NCBI RefSeq assembly: GCF_963662255.1
Contig: NW_026912195.1
Coordinates: forward strand, 219,001 to 283,000
Direction: 5' to 3'
Length of the DNA stretch: 64,000 nucleotides
Source of the DNA: Cinclus cinclus
Taxonomy: Eukaryota; Chordata; Aves; Passeriformes; Cinclidae
Part shown: positions 1 through 11,770 of the stretch, one piece after another
How the letters are laid out: each line of letters opens with the position of its first letter
Position numbering within the stretch: position 1 is the stretch's first letter
Translations under genes and position numbers: made by a program
The notes under the pieces: model-generated
Told to the model about the DNA's origin: nothing
Databases searched by the model: none
Seen by the model: the letters and a program-made list of their open reading frames with translations, nothing else

Positions 1-3000
1 CAACTTGCCTGCGGCCCGTCCTGGGCTTTTGCCTACAAAAATTCCAGAAGGACGAGGATTTCTCCCAGACCAAAGCTGCCCCCTCCTCCAAACCTGGCTG
101 CCATCGGAGGCCCAAACGCGCCCTACAAAATGACATTTGCCAAGTGGGCTCTTGAGTTTGGCTTCTTGCGGAAACGTGCCTCCTTTCAAACCAACTTGCC
201 TAACTAGCCTGCGGCCCGTGCTGGGCTTTAGACTACAAAAATTCCATAAGGACGAGGATTTCTCCCAGACCAAAGCTGCCCCCTCCTCCAAACCTGGCTG
301 CCATCGGAGGCCCAAACGCGCCCCACAAAATGACATCTGCATTGAGGGTTCTTGAGTTTGGCTTCTTGGGGAAAAGTGCCTCCTTTCGGAGTCAACTTGC
401 CTAACTTGCCTGCGGCCCATGTGGGGTTTTTGCCTACAAAAATTCCATAAGGACGAGGATTTCTCCCAGACCAAAGCTGCCCCCTCCTCCAAACCTGGCT
501 ACCATCGGAGGCCCAAACGCGCCCTACAAAATGACACCTGCCAAGTGGGCTCTTGAGTTTGGCTTCTTGGGGAAAAGTGACTCCTTTCAAAACCAACTTG
601 CCTGCGTCCCGTCCCGGGCTTTTGCTACAAAAATTCCATAAGGACGAGGATTCCTCCCAGACAAAAGCTGCCCCCTCCTCCAAACCTGGCTGCCATCGGA
701 GGCCCAAACGCGCCCCACAAAATGACATCTGCATTGAGGGTTCTTGAGTTTGGCTTCTTGGGGAAAAGTGCCTCCTTTCGGAGTCAACTTGCCTAACTTG
801 CCTGCGGCCCATGCGGGGTTTTTGCCTACAAAAATTCCATAAGGACGAGGATTTCTCCCAGACCAAAGCTGCCCCCTCCTCCAAACCTGGCTGCCATCGG
901 AGGCCCAAACGCGCCCTACAAAATGACATCTGCCAAGTGGGCTCTTGAGTTTGGCTTTCTGGGGAAAAGTGCCTCCTTTCGGAGTCAACTTGCCTGCGGC
1001 TCATGCAGGGGTTTTGCCTACAAAAATTCCATAAGGACGAGGATTTCTCCCAGACCAAAGCTGCCCCCTCCTCCAAACCTGGCTGCCATCGGAGGCCCAA
1101 ACGCGCCCTACAAAATGACACCTGCCAAGTGGGCTCTTGAGTTTGGCTTCTTGGGGAAAATTGCCTCCTTTCGGAGTCAACTTGCCGGCGGCCCATGCAG
1201 GGCTTTTGCCTACAAAAATTCCAGAAGGACGAGGATTTCTCCCAGACCAAAGCTGCCCCCTCCTCCAAACCTGGCTGCCATCGGAGGCCCAAACGCGCCC
1301 TACAAAATGACATCTGCCAAGCGGGCTCTTGAGTTTGGCTTCTTGGGGAAAAGTGCCTCCATTCGGAGTCAACTTGCCGGCGGCCCATGCAGGGCTTTTG
1401 CCTCCAAAAATTCCATAAGGACGAGGATTTCTCCCAGACCAAAGCTGCCCCCTCCTCCAAACCTGGCTGCCATCGGAGGCCCAAACGCGCCCTAGAAAAT
1501 GACACCTGCCAAGTGGGCTCTTGAGTTTGGCTTCTTGGGGAAAAGTGCCTCATTTCGGAGCCAACTTGCCTAACTAGCCTGCGGCCCGTGCTGGGCTTTT
1601 GCCTCCAAAAATTCCATAAGGACGAGGATTTCTCCCAGACCAAAGCTGCCCCCTCCTCCAAACCTGGCTGCCATCGGAGGCCCAAATGCGCCCTACAAAA
1701 TGACATCTGCCAAGTGGGCTCTTGAGTTAGGCTTCTTGGGGAAAAGTGCCTCCTTTCGGAGCCAACTTGCCTAACTTGCCTGCGGCCCGTCCTGGGCTTT
1801 TGCCTACAAAAATTCCAGAAGGACGAGGATTTCTCCCAGACCAAAGCTGCCCCCTCCTCCAAACCTGGTTTCCATCGGAGGCCCAAACGCGCCCTACAAA
1901 ATGACATCTGCCAAGTGGGCTCTTGAGTTTGGCTTCTTGCGGAAAAGTGCCTCCTTTCAAAGCCAACTTGCCTAACTAGCCTGCAGCCCATTCTGGGCTT
2001 TTGCCTACATAAATTCCATAAGGACGAGGATTTCTCCCAGGCCAAATCTGCCCCCTCCTCCAAACCTAGCTGCCATCGGTGGCCCAAACGCGCCCTACAA
2101 AATGACATCTGCCAAGTGGGCTCCTTAGTGTGGCTTCTTGGGGGAAAGTGCCTCCTTTCAAAGCCAACTTGCCTGCAGCCCGTGCTGGGCTTTAGACTAC
2201 AAAAATTCCATAAGGACGAGGATTTCTCCCAGACCAAAGCTGCCCCCTCCTCCAAACCTGGCTGCCATCGGAGGCCCAAACGCGCCCCACAAAATGACAT
2301 CTGCATTGAGGGTTCTTGAGTTTGGCTTCTTGGGGAAAAGTGCCTCCTTTCGGAGCCAACTTGCCTAACTTGCCTGCGGCCCATCCTGGGCTTTTGCTAC
2401 AAAAATTCCATAAGGACGAGGATTTCTCCCAGACCAAAGCTGCCCCCTCCTCCAAACCTGGCTGCCATCGGAGGCCCAAACGCGCCCTACAAAATGACAT
2501 CTGCATTGAGGGTTCTTGAGTTTGGCTTCTTGGGGGAAAGTGCCTCCTTTCAAAGCAACTTGCCTAACTTGCCTGCGGCCCATGCGGGGTTTTTCCCTAC
2601 AAAAATTCCATAAGGACGAGGATTTCTCCCAGACCAAAGCTGCCCCCTCCTCCAAACCTGGCTGCCATCGGAGGCCCAAACGCGCCCTACAAAATGACAC
2701 CTGCTAAGTGGGCTCTTGAGTTTGGCTTCTTGGGGAAAAATGACTCCTTTCAAAACCAACTTGCCTGCGTCCCGTCCCGGGCTTTTGCTACAAAAATTCC
2801 ATAAGGACGAGGATTCCTCCCAGACCAAAGCTGCCCCCTCCTCCAAACCTGGCTGCCATCGGAGGCCCAAACGCGCCCTACAAAATGACATCTGCCAAGT
2901 GGGCTCTTGAGTTTGGCTTTCTGGGGAAATGTGCCTCCTTTCGGAGTCAACTTGCCTGCGGCCCATGCAGGGCTTTTGCCTACAAAAATTCCATAAGGAC

Positions 3001-3322
3001 GAGGATTTCTCCCAGACCAAAGCTGCCCCCTCCTCCAAACCTGGCTGCCATCGGAGGCCCAAACGTGCCCTACAAAATGACATCTGCCAAGTGGGCTCTT
3101 GAGTTTGGCTTCTTGGGTGGACGTACCTCCTTTCAAAGCCAACTTGCCTGCGGCCCGTCCTGGGCTTTTGCCTACAAAAATTCCATAAGGACGAGGATTT
3201 CTCCCAGACCAAAGCGGCCCCCTCCTCCAAACCTGGCTGCCATCGGAGGCCCAAACGCGCCCCACCAAATGACACCTGCATTGAGGGTTCTTGAGTTTGG
3301 CTTCCTGGGGAAAAGTGCCTCC
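1..3322. repeat. Satellite, mixed-monomer left segment
   Basis: About 17 monomers. Units around 228-750 match those around 3752-4274 at an offset of 3524 bp. The match then continues from about 923 at an offset of 3323 bp, so one 201-bp monomer (about 720-920) is extra on the left. Near 1000 the segment has the subtype ctcatgcagggg, shared with 13302 and the far right of the window. One unit near 2067 has agctgccatcggtgg, a variant otherwise concentrated at 16-55 kb. Confidence 0.8.
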
Positions 3323-3365
3323 TTTCGGAGTCAACTTGCCTGCGGCCCATGCAGGGCTTTTGCCT

Positions 3366-3557
3366 ACAAAAATTCCAGAAGGACGAGGATTTCTCCCAGA
3401 CCAAAGCTGCCCCCTCCTCCAAACCTCGCTGCCATCGGAGGCCCAAACGTGCCCTACAAAATGACACCTGCCAAGTGGGCTCTTGAGTTTGGCTTCTTGG
3501 GTGGAAGTGCCTCCTTTCAAAGCCAACTTGCCTGCGGCCCGTCCTGGGCTTTTGCCT
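3366..3557 (+). repeat. Exemplar 192-bp monomer (single aacttgcct)
   Basis: This unit runs from one acaaaaattcc (here followed by agaagg) to the next at 3558, exactly 192 bp. It has the conserved core, the aacgtgccctac variant, caagtgggct, the tgggtggaag variant and a single aacttgcct before tgcggcccgtcctgggc. This is the basic length class of the array. Confidence 0.95.
3410..3425 (-). other. Candidate two-tier G-quadruplex motif, once per monomer (example)
   Basis: On the minus strand this conserved tract reads ggtttggaggaggggg. That is four G-runs of at least two with loops of 3, 1 and 1, compatible with a two-quartet G-quadruplex. It lies in the most invariant part of the monomer, so it recurs every 191-201 bp. 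A few copies are altered, for example ctcctcctcc near 24323, 29793 and 48381 and ctgctccctcc near 57373 and 58157. Folding is inference; two-tier structures are generally weak. Confidence 0.45.
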
Positions 3558-3680
3558 ACAAAAATTCCATAAGGACGAGGATTTCTCCCAGACCAAAGCT
3601 GCCCCCTCCTCCAAACCTGGCTGCCATCGGAGGCCCAAACGCGCCCTACAAAATGACATCTGCCAAGTGGGCTCTTGAGT

Positions 3681-3718
3681 TTGGCTTCTTGGGGAAAAGT
3701 GCCTCCTTTCAAAGCCAA
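3681..3718. repeat. 7-bp inverted repeat in the monomer (example)
   Basis: ttggctt at 3681-3687 is the reverse complement of aagccaa at 3712-3718, with a 24-nt spacer. Monomers of the tttcaaagcc type keep both arms. Monomers of the tttcggagtc type lose the right arm. It could form a small hairpin or a dyad for protein binding; no function is shown. Confidence 0.5.
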
Positions 3719-3734
3719 CTTGCCTAACTAGCCT
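3717..3734 (+). repeat. 9-bp internal duplication defining the 201-bp class (example)
   Basis: aacttgcct is followed directly by aactagcct. Monomers without the second copy are 192 bp long. This one indel accounts for the main length difference in the array. The consistent junction suggests a single ancestral slippage event later spread by unequal exchange. Confidence 0.9.
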
Positions 3735-3758
3735 GCGGCCCGTGCTGGGCTTTAGACT

Positions 3759-3959
3759 ACAAAAATTCCATAAGGACGAGGATTTCTCCCAGACCAAAGC
3801 TGCCCCCTCCTCCAAACCTGGCTGCCATCGGAGGCCCAAACGCGCCCCACAAAATGACATCTGCATTGAGGGTTCTTGAGTTTGGCTTCTTGGGGAAAAG
3901 TGCCTCCTTTCGGAGTCAACTTGCCTAACTTGCCTGCGGCCCATGTGGGGTTTTTGCCT
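3759..3959 (+). repeat. Exemplar 201-bp monomer with perfect 9-bp duplication
   Basis: The unit is 201 bp and contains two perfect copies of aacttgcct at 3918-3926 and 3927-3935. It carries attgagggtt, tttcggagtc and cccatgtgggg, the last being the CpG-decayed form of cccatgcgggg. Confidence 0.93.
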
Positions 3960-4150
3960 ACAAAAATTCCATAAGGACGAGGATTTCTCCCAGACCAAAG
4001 CTGCCCCCTCCTCCAAACCTGGCTACCATCGGAGGCCCAAACGCGCCCTACAAAATGACATCTGCATTGTGGGTTCTTGAGTTTGGCTTCTTGGGGAAAA
4101 GTGACTCCTTTCAAAACCAACTTGCCTGCGTCCCGTCCCGGGCTTTTGCT
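3960..4150 (+). repeat. Exemplar 191-bp monomer (cgtcccgtcccggg haplotype)
   Basis: The unit is 191 bp because ttttgcctac is shortened to ttttgctac. The 1-bp loss is linked to a haplotype containing gtgactcctttcaaaacc and cgtcccgtcccggg. The next unit often carries aggattcctccc instead of aggatttctccc. The same linked set recurs many times, for example around 600, 2790, 6890, 8640, 18390, 20740, 24670 and 30130. Confidence 0.92.
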
Positions 4151-5520
4151 ACAAAAATTCCATAAGGACGAGGATTCCTCCCAGACCAAAGCTGCCCCCT
4201 CCTCCAAACCTGGCTGCCATCGGAGGCCCAAACGCGCCCTACAAAATGACATCTGCCAAGTGGGCTCTTGAGTTTGGCTTTCTGGGGAAAAGTGCCTCCT
4301 TTCGGAGTCAACTTGCCTGCGGATCATGCAGGGGTTTTGCCTACAAAAATTCCATAAGGACGAGGATTTCTCCCAGACCAAAGCTGCCCCCTCCTCCAAA
4401 CCTGGCTGCCATCGGAGGCCCAAACGCGCCCTACAAAATGACACCTGCCAAGTGGGCTCTTGAGTTTGGCTTCTTGGGGAAAATTGCCTCCTTTCTGAGT
4501 CAACTTGCCGGCGGCCCATGCAGGGCTTTTGCCTACAAAAATTCCATAAGGACGAGGATTTCTCCCAGAACAAAGCTGCCCCCTCCTCCAAACCTGGCTG
4601 CCATCGGAGGCCCAAATGCGCCCTACAAAATGACATCTGCATTGTGGGTTCTTGAGTTTGGCTTCTTGGGGAAAAGTGCCTCCTTTCGGAGCCAACTTGC
4701 CTAACTTGCCTGCGGCCCGTCCTGGGCTTTTGAGTACAAAAATTCCAGAAGGACGAGGATTTCTCCCAGACCAAAGCTGCCCCCTCCTCCAAACCTGGCT
4801 GCCATCGGAGGCCCAAACGCGCCCTACAAAATGACATCTGCCAAGTGGGCTCTTGAGTTTGGCTTCTTGGGTGGAATTGCCTCCTTTCAAAGCCAACTTG
4901 CCTGCGGCCCGTCCTGGGCTTTTGCTACAAAAATTCCATAAGGACGAGGATTTCTCCCAGACCAAAGCTGCCCCCTCCTCCAAACCTGGCTGCCATCGGA
5001 GGCCCAAACGCGCCCTACAAAATGACATTTGCCAAGTGGGCTCTTGAGTTTGGCTTCTTGCGGAAAAGTGCCTCCTTTCAAAGCCAACATGCCTAACTAG
5101 CCTGCGGCCCGTGCTGGGCTTTTGACTACAAAAATTCCATAAGGACGAGGATTTCTCCCAGACCAAAGCTGCCCCCTCCTCCAAACCTGGCTGCCATCGG
5201 AGGCCCAAACGCGCCCCACAAAATGACATCTGAATTGAGGGTTCTTGAGTTTGGCTTCTTGGGGAAAAGTGCCTCCTTTCAAAGCCAACTTGCCTAACTT
5301 GCCTGCGGCCCGTCCTGGGCTTTTGCCTCCAAAAATTCCATAAGGACGAGGATTTCTCCCAGGCCAAAGCTGCCCCCTCCTCCAAACCTGGCTGCCATCG
5401 GAGGCCCAAACGTGCCCTACAAAATGACACCTGCCAAGTGGGCTCTTGAGTTTGGCTTCTTGGGGAAAAGTGACTCCTTTCAAAACCAACTTGCCTGTGT
5501 CCCGTCCCGGGCTTTAGACT

Positions 5521-5720
5521 ACAAAAATTCCAGAAGGACGAGGATTTCTCCCAGACCAAAGCTGCCCCCTCCTCCAAACCTGGCTGCCATCGGAGGCCCA
5601 AACGCGCCCTACAAAATGACATCTGCATTGTGGGTTCTTGAGTTTGGCTTCTTGGGGAAAAGTGCCTCCTTTCAAAGCAACTTGCCTAACTTGCCTGCGG
5701 CCCATGCGGGGTTTTTGCCT
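5521..5720 (+). repeat. Exemplar 200-bp monomer
   Basis: This is a 201-bp type monomer that has lost one c in tttcaaagccaac, giving tttcaaagcaac. It carries the 9-bp duplication and ends with cccatgcgggg. Its 200-bp length shifts the reading frame of neighbouring repeats. The same class recurs, for example near 2550, 8410, 9190, 24430 and 29890. Confidence 0.9.
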
Positions 5721-6060
5721 ACAAAAATTCCATAAGGACGAGGATTTCTCCCAGACCAAAGCTGCCCCCTCCTCCAAACCTGGCTGCCATCGGAGGCCCA
5801 AACGCGCCCTACAAAATGACACCTGCCAAGTGGGCTCTTGAGTTTGGCTTCTTGGGGAAAAGTGACTCCTTTCAAAACCAACTTGCCTGCGTCCCGTCCT
5901 GGGCTTTTGCTACAAAAATTCCATAAGGACGAGGATTCCTCCCAGACCAAAGCTGCCCCCTCCTCCAAACCTGGCTGCCATCGGAGGCCCAAACGCGCCC
6001 TACAAAATGACATCTGCCAAGTGGGCTCTTGAGTTTGGCTTTCTGGGGAAATGTGCCTCC

Positions 6061-8798
6061 TTTCGGAGTCAACTTGCCTGCGGCCCATGCAGGGCTTTTG
6101 CCTACAAAAATTCCAGAAGGACGAGGATTTCTCCCAGACCAAAGCTGCCCCCTCCTCCAAACCTCGCTGCCATCGGAGGCCCAAACGTGCCCTACAAAAT
6201 GACACCTGCCAAGTGGGCTCTTGAGTTTGGCTTCTTGGGTGGAAGTGCCTCCTTTCAAAGCCAACTTGCCTGCGGCCCGTCCTGGGCTTTTGCCTACAAA
6301 AATTCCATAAGGACGAGGATTTCTCCCAGACCAAAGCTGCCCCCTCCTCCAAACCTGGCTGCCATCGGAGGCCCAAACGCGCCCTACAAAATGACATCTG
6401 CCAAGTGGGCTCTTGAGTTTGGCTTCTTGCGGAAAAGTGCCTCCTTTCAAAGCCAACTTGCCTAACTAGCCTGCGGCCCGTGCTGGGCTTTAGACTACAA
6501 AAATTCCATAAGGACGAGGATTTCTCCCAGACCAAAGCTGCCCCCTCCTCCAAACCTGGCTGCCATCGGAGGCCCAAACGCGCCCCACAAAATGACATCT
6601 GCATTGAGGGTTCTTGAGTTTGGCTTCTTGGGGAAAAGTGCCTCCTTTCGGAGTCAACTTGCCTAACTTGCCTGCGGCCCATGTGGGGTTTTTGCCTACA
6701 AAAATTCCATAAGGACGAGGATTTCTCCCAGACCAAAGCTGCCCCCTCCTCCAAACCTGGCTACCATCGGAGGCCCAAACGCGCCCTACAAAATGACATC
6801 TGCATTGTGGGTTCTTGAGTTTGGCTTCTTGGGGAAAAGTGACTCCTTTCAAAACCAACTTGCCTGCGTCCCGTCCCGGGCTTTTGCTACAAAAATTCCA
6901 TAAGGACGAGGATTCCTCCCAGACCAAAGCTGCCCCCTCCTCCAAACCTGGCTGCCATCGGAGGCCCAAACGCGCCCTACAAAATGACATCTGCCAAGTG
7001 GGCTCTTGAGTTTGGCTTTCTGGGGAAAAGTGCCTCCTTTCGGAGTCAACTTGCCTGCGGATCATGCAGGGGTTTTGCCTACAAAAATTCCATAAGGACG
7101 AGGATTTCTCCCAGACCAAAGCTGCCCCCTCCTCCAAACCTGGCTGCCATCGGAGGCCCAAACGCGCCCTACAAAATGACACCTGCCAAGTGGGCTCTTG
7201 AGTTTGGCTTCTTGGGGAAAATTGCCTCCTTTCTGAGTCAACTTGCCGGCGGCCCATGCAGGGCTTTTGCCTACAAAAATTCCATAAGGACGAGGATTTC
7301 TCCCAGAACAAAGCTGCCCCCTCCTCCAAACCTGGCTGCCATCGGAGGCCCAAATGCGCCCTACAAAATGACATCTGCATTGTGGGTTCTTGAGTTTGGC
7401 TTCTTGGGGAAAAGTGCCTCCTTTCGGAGCCAACTTGCCTAACTTGCCTGCGGCCCGTCCTGGGCTTTTGAGTACAAAAATTCCAGAAGGACGAGGATTT
7501 CTCCCAGACCAAAGCTGCCCCCTCCTCCAAACCTGGCTGCCATCGGAGGCCCAAACGCGCCCTACAAAATGACATCTGCCAAGTGGGCTCTTGAGTTTGG
7601 CTTCTTGGGTGGAATTGCCTCCTTTCAAAGCCAACTTGCCTGCGGCCCGTCCTGGGCTTTTGCTACAAAAATTCCATAAGGACGAGGATTTCTCCCAGAC
7701 CAAAGCTGCCCCCTCCTCCAAACCTGGCTGCCATCGGAGGCCCAAACGCGCCCTACAAAATGACATTTGCCAAGTGGGCTCTTGAGTTTGGCTTCTTGCG
7801 GAAAAGTGCCTCCTTTCAAAGCCAACATGCCTAACTAGCCTACGGCCCGTGCTGGGCTTTTGACTACAAAAATTCCATAAGGACGAGGATTTCTCCCAGA
7901 CCAAAGCTGCCCCCTCCTCCAAACCTGGCTGCCATCGGAGGCCCAAACGCGCCCCACAAAATGACATCTGAATTGAGGGTTCTTGAGTTTGGCTTCTTGG
8001 GGAAAAGTGCCTCCTTTCAAAGCCAACTTGCCTAACTTGCCTGCGGCCCGTCCTGGGCTTTTGCCTCCAAAAATTCCATAAGGACGAGGATTTCTCCCAG
8101 GCCAAAGCTGCCCCCTCCTCCAAACCTGGCTGCCATCGGAGGCCCAAACGTGCCCTACAAAATGACACCTGCCAAGTGGGCTCTTGAGTTTGGCTTCTTG
8201 GGGAAAAGTGACTCCTTTCAAAACCAACTTGCCTGTGTCCCGTCCCGGGCTTTAGACTACAAAAATTCCAGAAGGACGAGGATTTCTCCCAGACCAAAGC
8301 TGCCCCCTCCTCCAAACCTGGCTGCCATCGGAGGCCCAAACGCGCCCTACAAAATGACATCTGCATTGTGGGTTCTTGAGTTTGGCTTCTTGGGGAAAAG
8401 TGCCTCCTTTCAAAGCAACTTGCCTAACTTGCCTGCGGCCCATGCGGGGTTTTTGCCTACAAAAATTCCATAAGGACGAGGATTTCTCCCAGACCAAAGC
8501 TGCCCCCTCCTCCAAACCTGGCTGCCATCGGAGGCCCAAACGCGCCCTACAAAATGACACCTGCCAAGTGGGCTCTTGAGTTTGGCTTCTTGGGGAAAAG
8601 TGACTCCTTTCAAAACCAACTTGCCTGCGTCCCGTCCTGGGCTTTTGCTACAAAAATTCCATAAGGACGAGGATTCCTCCCAGACCAAAGCTGCCCCCTC
8701 CTCCAAACCTGGCTGCCATCGGAGGCCCAAACGCGCCCTACAAAATGACATCTGCCAAGTGGGCTCTTGAGTTTGGCTTTCTGGGGAAATGTGCCTCC
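6061..8798. repeat. 2738-bp higher-order repeat, copy 2 (14 monomers)
   Basis: A tandem copy of the preceding block at an exact 2738-bp offset. It is almost identical by eye. Visible differences include gcggaaaag here versus ggggaaaag in copy 1 (near 6430/3692) and cctacggcc here versus cctgcggcc (near 7841/5103). Matching fails just past 8850, where ccataagg replaces ccagaagg. This implies a recent unequal exchange or duplication. Confidence 0.92.
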
Positions 8799-10909
8799 TT
8801 TCGGAGTCAACTTGCCTGCGGCCCATGCAGGGCTTTTGCCTACAAAAATTCCATAAGGACGAGGATTTCTCCCAGACCAAAGCTGCCCCCTCCTCCAAAC
8901 CTGGCTGCCATCGGAGGCCGAAACGTGCCCTACAAAATGACATCTGCCAAGTGGGCTCTTGAGTTTGGCTTCTTGTGTGGAAGTACCTCCTTTCAAAGCC
9001 AACTTGCCTGCGGCCCGTCCTGGGCTTTTGCCTACAAAAATTCCATAAGGACGAGGATTTCTCCCAGACCAAAGCTGCCCCCACCTCCAAACCTGGCTGC
9101 CATCGGAGGCCCAAACGCGCCCCACAAAATGACACCTGCATTGAGGGTTCTTGAGTTTGGCTTCCTGGGGAAAAGTGCCTCCTTTCAAAGCAACTTGCCT
9201 AACTTGCCTGCGGCCCATGCGGGGTTTTTCCCTACAAAAATTCCATAAGGACGAGGATTTCTCCCAGACCAAAGCTGCCCCCTCCTCCAAACCTGGCTGC
9301 CATCGGAGGCCCAAACGTGCCCTACAAAATGACACCTGCCAAGTGGGCTCTTGAGTATGGCTTCTTGGGTGGAAGTGCCTCCTTTCAAAGCCAACTTGCC
9401 TGCGGCCCGTCCTGGGCTTTTGCCTACAAAAATTCCATAAGGACGAGGATTTCTCCCAGACCAAAGCTGCCCCCTCCTCCAAACCTGGCTGCCATCGGAG
9501 GCCCAAACGCGCCCTACAAAATGACATCTGCCAAGTGGGCTCTTGAGTTTGGCTTCTTGCGGAAAAGTGCCTCCTTTCAAAGCCAACTTGCCTAACTAGC
9601 CTGCGGCCTGTGCTGGGCTTTAGACTACAAAAATTCCATAAGGACGAGGATTTCTCCCAGACCAAAGCTGCCCCCTCCTCCAAACCTGGCTGCCATCGGA
9701 GGCCCAAACGCGCCCCACAAAATGACATCTGCATTGAGGGTTCTTGAGTTTGGCTTCTTGGGGAAAAGTGCCTCCTTTCGGAGCCAAATTGCCTAACTTG
9801 CCTGCGGCCCGTCCTGGGCTTTTGCCTCCAAAAATTCCAGAAGGACGAGGATTTCTCCCAGACCAAAGCTGCCCCCTCCTCCAAACCTGGCTGCCATCGG
9901 AGGCCCAAACGCGCCCTACAAAATGACACCTGCCAAGTGGGCTCTTGAGTTTGGCTTCTTGGGGAAAAGTGACTCCTTTCAAAACCAACTTGCCTGCGGC
10001 CCATGCAGGGCTTTTGCCTACAAAAATTCCAGAAGGACGAGGATTTCTCCCAGACCAAAGCTGCCCCCTCCTCCAAACCTGGCTGCCATCGGAGGCCCAA
10101 ACGCGCCCCACCAAATGACACCTGCATTGAGGGCTCTTGAGTTTGGCTTCCTGGGGAAAAGTGCCTCCTTTCGGAGTCAACTTGCCGGCGGCCCATGCAG
10201 GGCTTTTGCCTCCAAAAATTCCAGATGGACGAGGATTTCTCCCAGACCAAAGCTGCCCCCTCCTCCAAACCTGGCTGCCATCGGAGGCCCAAACGTGCCC
10301 TACAAAATGACACCTGCCAAGTGGGCTCTTGAGTTTGGCTTCTTGGGTGGAAGTGCCTCCTTTCAAAGCCAACTTGCCTGCGGCCCGTCCTGGGCTTTTG
10401 CCTACAAAAATTCCAGAAGGACGAGGATTTCTCCCAGACCAAAGCTGCCCCCTCCTCCAAACCTGGCTGCCATCGGAGGCCCAAACGCGCCCTACAAAAT
10501 GACATCTGCCAAGTGGGCTCTTGAGTTTGGCTTCTTGCGGAAAAGTGCCTCCTTTCAAACCAACTTGCCTAACTAGCCTGCGGCCCGTGCTGGGCTTTTG
10601 CCTCCAAAAATTCCAGAAGGACGAGGATTTCTCCCAGACCAAAGCTGCCCCCTCCTCCAAACCTGGCTGCCATCGGAGGCCCAAACGCGCCCCACAAAAT
10701 GACATCTGCATTGAGGGTTCTTGAGTTTGGCTTCTTGGGGAAAAGTGCCTCCTTTCGGAGTCAACTTGCCTAACTTGCCTGCGGCCCATGCGGGGTTTTT
10801 GCCTACAAAAATTCCATAAGGACGAGGATTTCTCCCAGACCAAAGCTGCCCCCTCCTCCAAACCTGGCTACCATCGGAGGCCCAAACGCGCCCTACAAAA
10901 TGACACCTG
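8799..10909. repeat. Satellite, mixed segment with right-flank variants
   Basis: About 11 monomers not in an obvious local duplication. It contains ccaccaaatgac near 10108 and ccagatggac at 10221. I otherwise see these variants at 3266 (first variant only) and in 55.8-63.4 kb. It also has an aattgcctaac unit near 9787. Confidence 0.75.
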
Positions 10910-11770
10910 CCAAGTGGGCTCTTGAGTTTGGCTTCTTGGGGAAAAGTGACTCCTTTCAAAACCAACTTGCCTGCGTCCCGTCCCGGGCTTTTGCTACAAA
11001 AATTCCATAAGGACGAGGATTTCTCCCAGACAAAAGCTGCCCCCTCCTCCAAACCTGGCTGCAATCGGAGGCCCAAACGCGCCCTACAAAATGACATCTG
11101 CCAAGTGGGCTCTTGAGTTTGGCTTTCTGGGGAAAAGTGCCTCCTTTCGGAGTCAACTTGCCTGCGGATCATGCAGGGGTTTTGCCTACAAAAATTCCAT
11201 AAGGACGAGGATTTCTCCCAGACCAAAGCTGCCCCCTCCTCCAAACCTGGCTGCCATCGGAGGCCCAAACGCGCCCTACAAAATGACACCTGCCAAGTGG
11301 GCTCTTGAGTTTGGCTTCTTGGGGAAAATTGCCTCCTTTCTGAGTCAACTTGCCGGCGGCCCATGCAGGGCTTTTGCCTACAAAAATTCCATAAGGACGA
11401 GGATTTCTCCCAGAACAAAGCTGCCCCCTCCTCCAAACCTGGCTGCCATCGGAGGCCCAAACGCGCCCTACAAAATGACATCTGCATTGTGGGTTCTTGA
11501 GTTTGGCTTCTTGGGGAAAAGTGCCTCCTTTCGGAGCCAACTTGCCTAACTTGCCTGCGGCCCGTCCTGGGCTTTTGAGTACAAAAATTCCAGAAGGACG
11601 AGGATTTCTCCCAGACCAAAGCTGCCCCCTCCTCCAAACCTGGCTGCCATCGGAGGCCCAAACGCGCCCTACAAAATGACATCTGCCAAGTGGGCTCTTG
11701 AGTTTGGCTTCTTGGGTGGAAGTGCCTCCTTTCAAAGCCAACTTGCCTGCGGCCCGTCCTGGGCTTTTGC
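10910..11770. repeat. Copy of the 6803-7663 block (offset 4107 bp, 21 monomers)
   Basis: Private variants ggatcatgcagg (11166 versus 7059), tttctgagtc and cccagaacaaag recur at a constant 4107-bp offset. The order of monomer types is the same. The right end is a deleted monomer beginning at 11771. A further relative lies at 13.05-13.68 kb (offset 2135 bp). Confidence 0.8.

Larger units (their letters stand above)
3558..3758 (+). repeat. Exemplar 201-bp monomer with 9-bp duplication (aactagcct form)
   Basis: The unit length is 201 bp. The extra 9 bp is a second copy of aacttgcct, with t changed to a (3717-3725 then 3726-3734). This form introduces in-frame TAA/TAG triplets, and many of the longer stop-free frames end there. 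It usually travels with the cccgtgctgggctttagac segment. Confidence 0.93.
3323..6060. repeat. 2738-bp higher-order repeat, copy 1 (14 monomers)
   Basis: Successive monomer lengths from 3366 are 192, 201, 201, 191, 192, 192, 201, 191, 201, 201, 192, 200, 191 and 192, totalling 2738 bp. The next 2738 bp repeats the same order and private variants, such as aacctcgctgcc at 3423 and 6161, ggatcatgcagg at 4321 and 7059, and acatctgaattg. The two halves are 1370 and 1368 bp, each seven monomers. Confidence 0.93.

Noticed and set aside
2885..3727. 280-codon plus-strand open frame with a regular 64-residue repeat (AYKNSIRTRISPRPK-like)
   Set aside because: The 64-residue period is simply 192/3. The same peptide appears in dozens of places with random private changes and in other frames. 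There is no evidence of a tandem-repeat protein.
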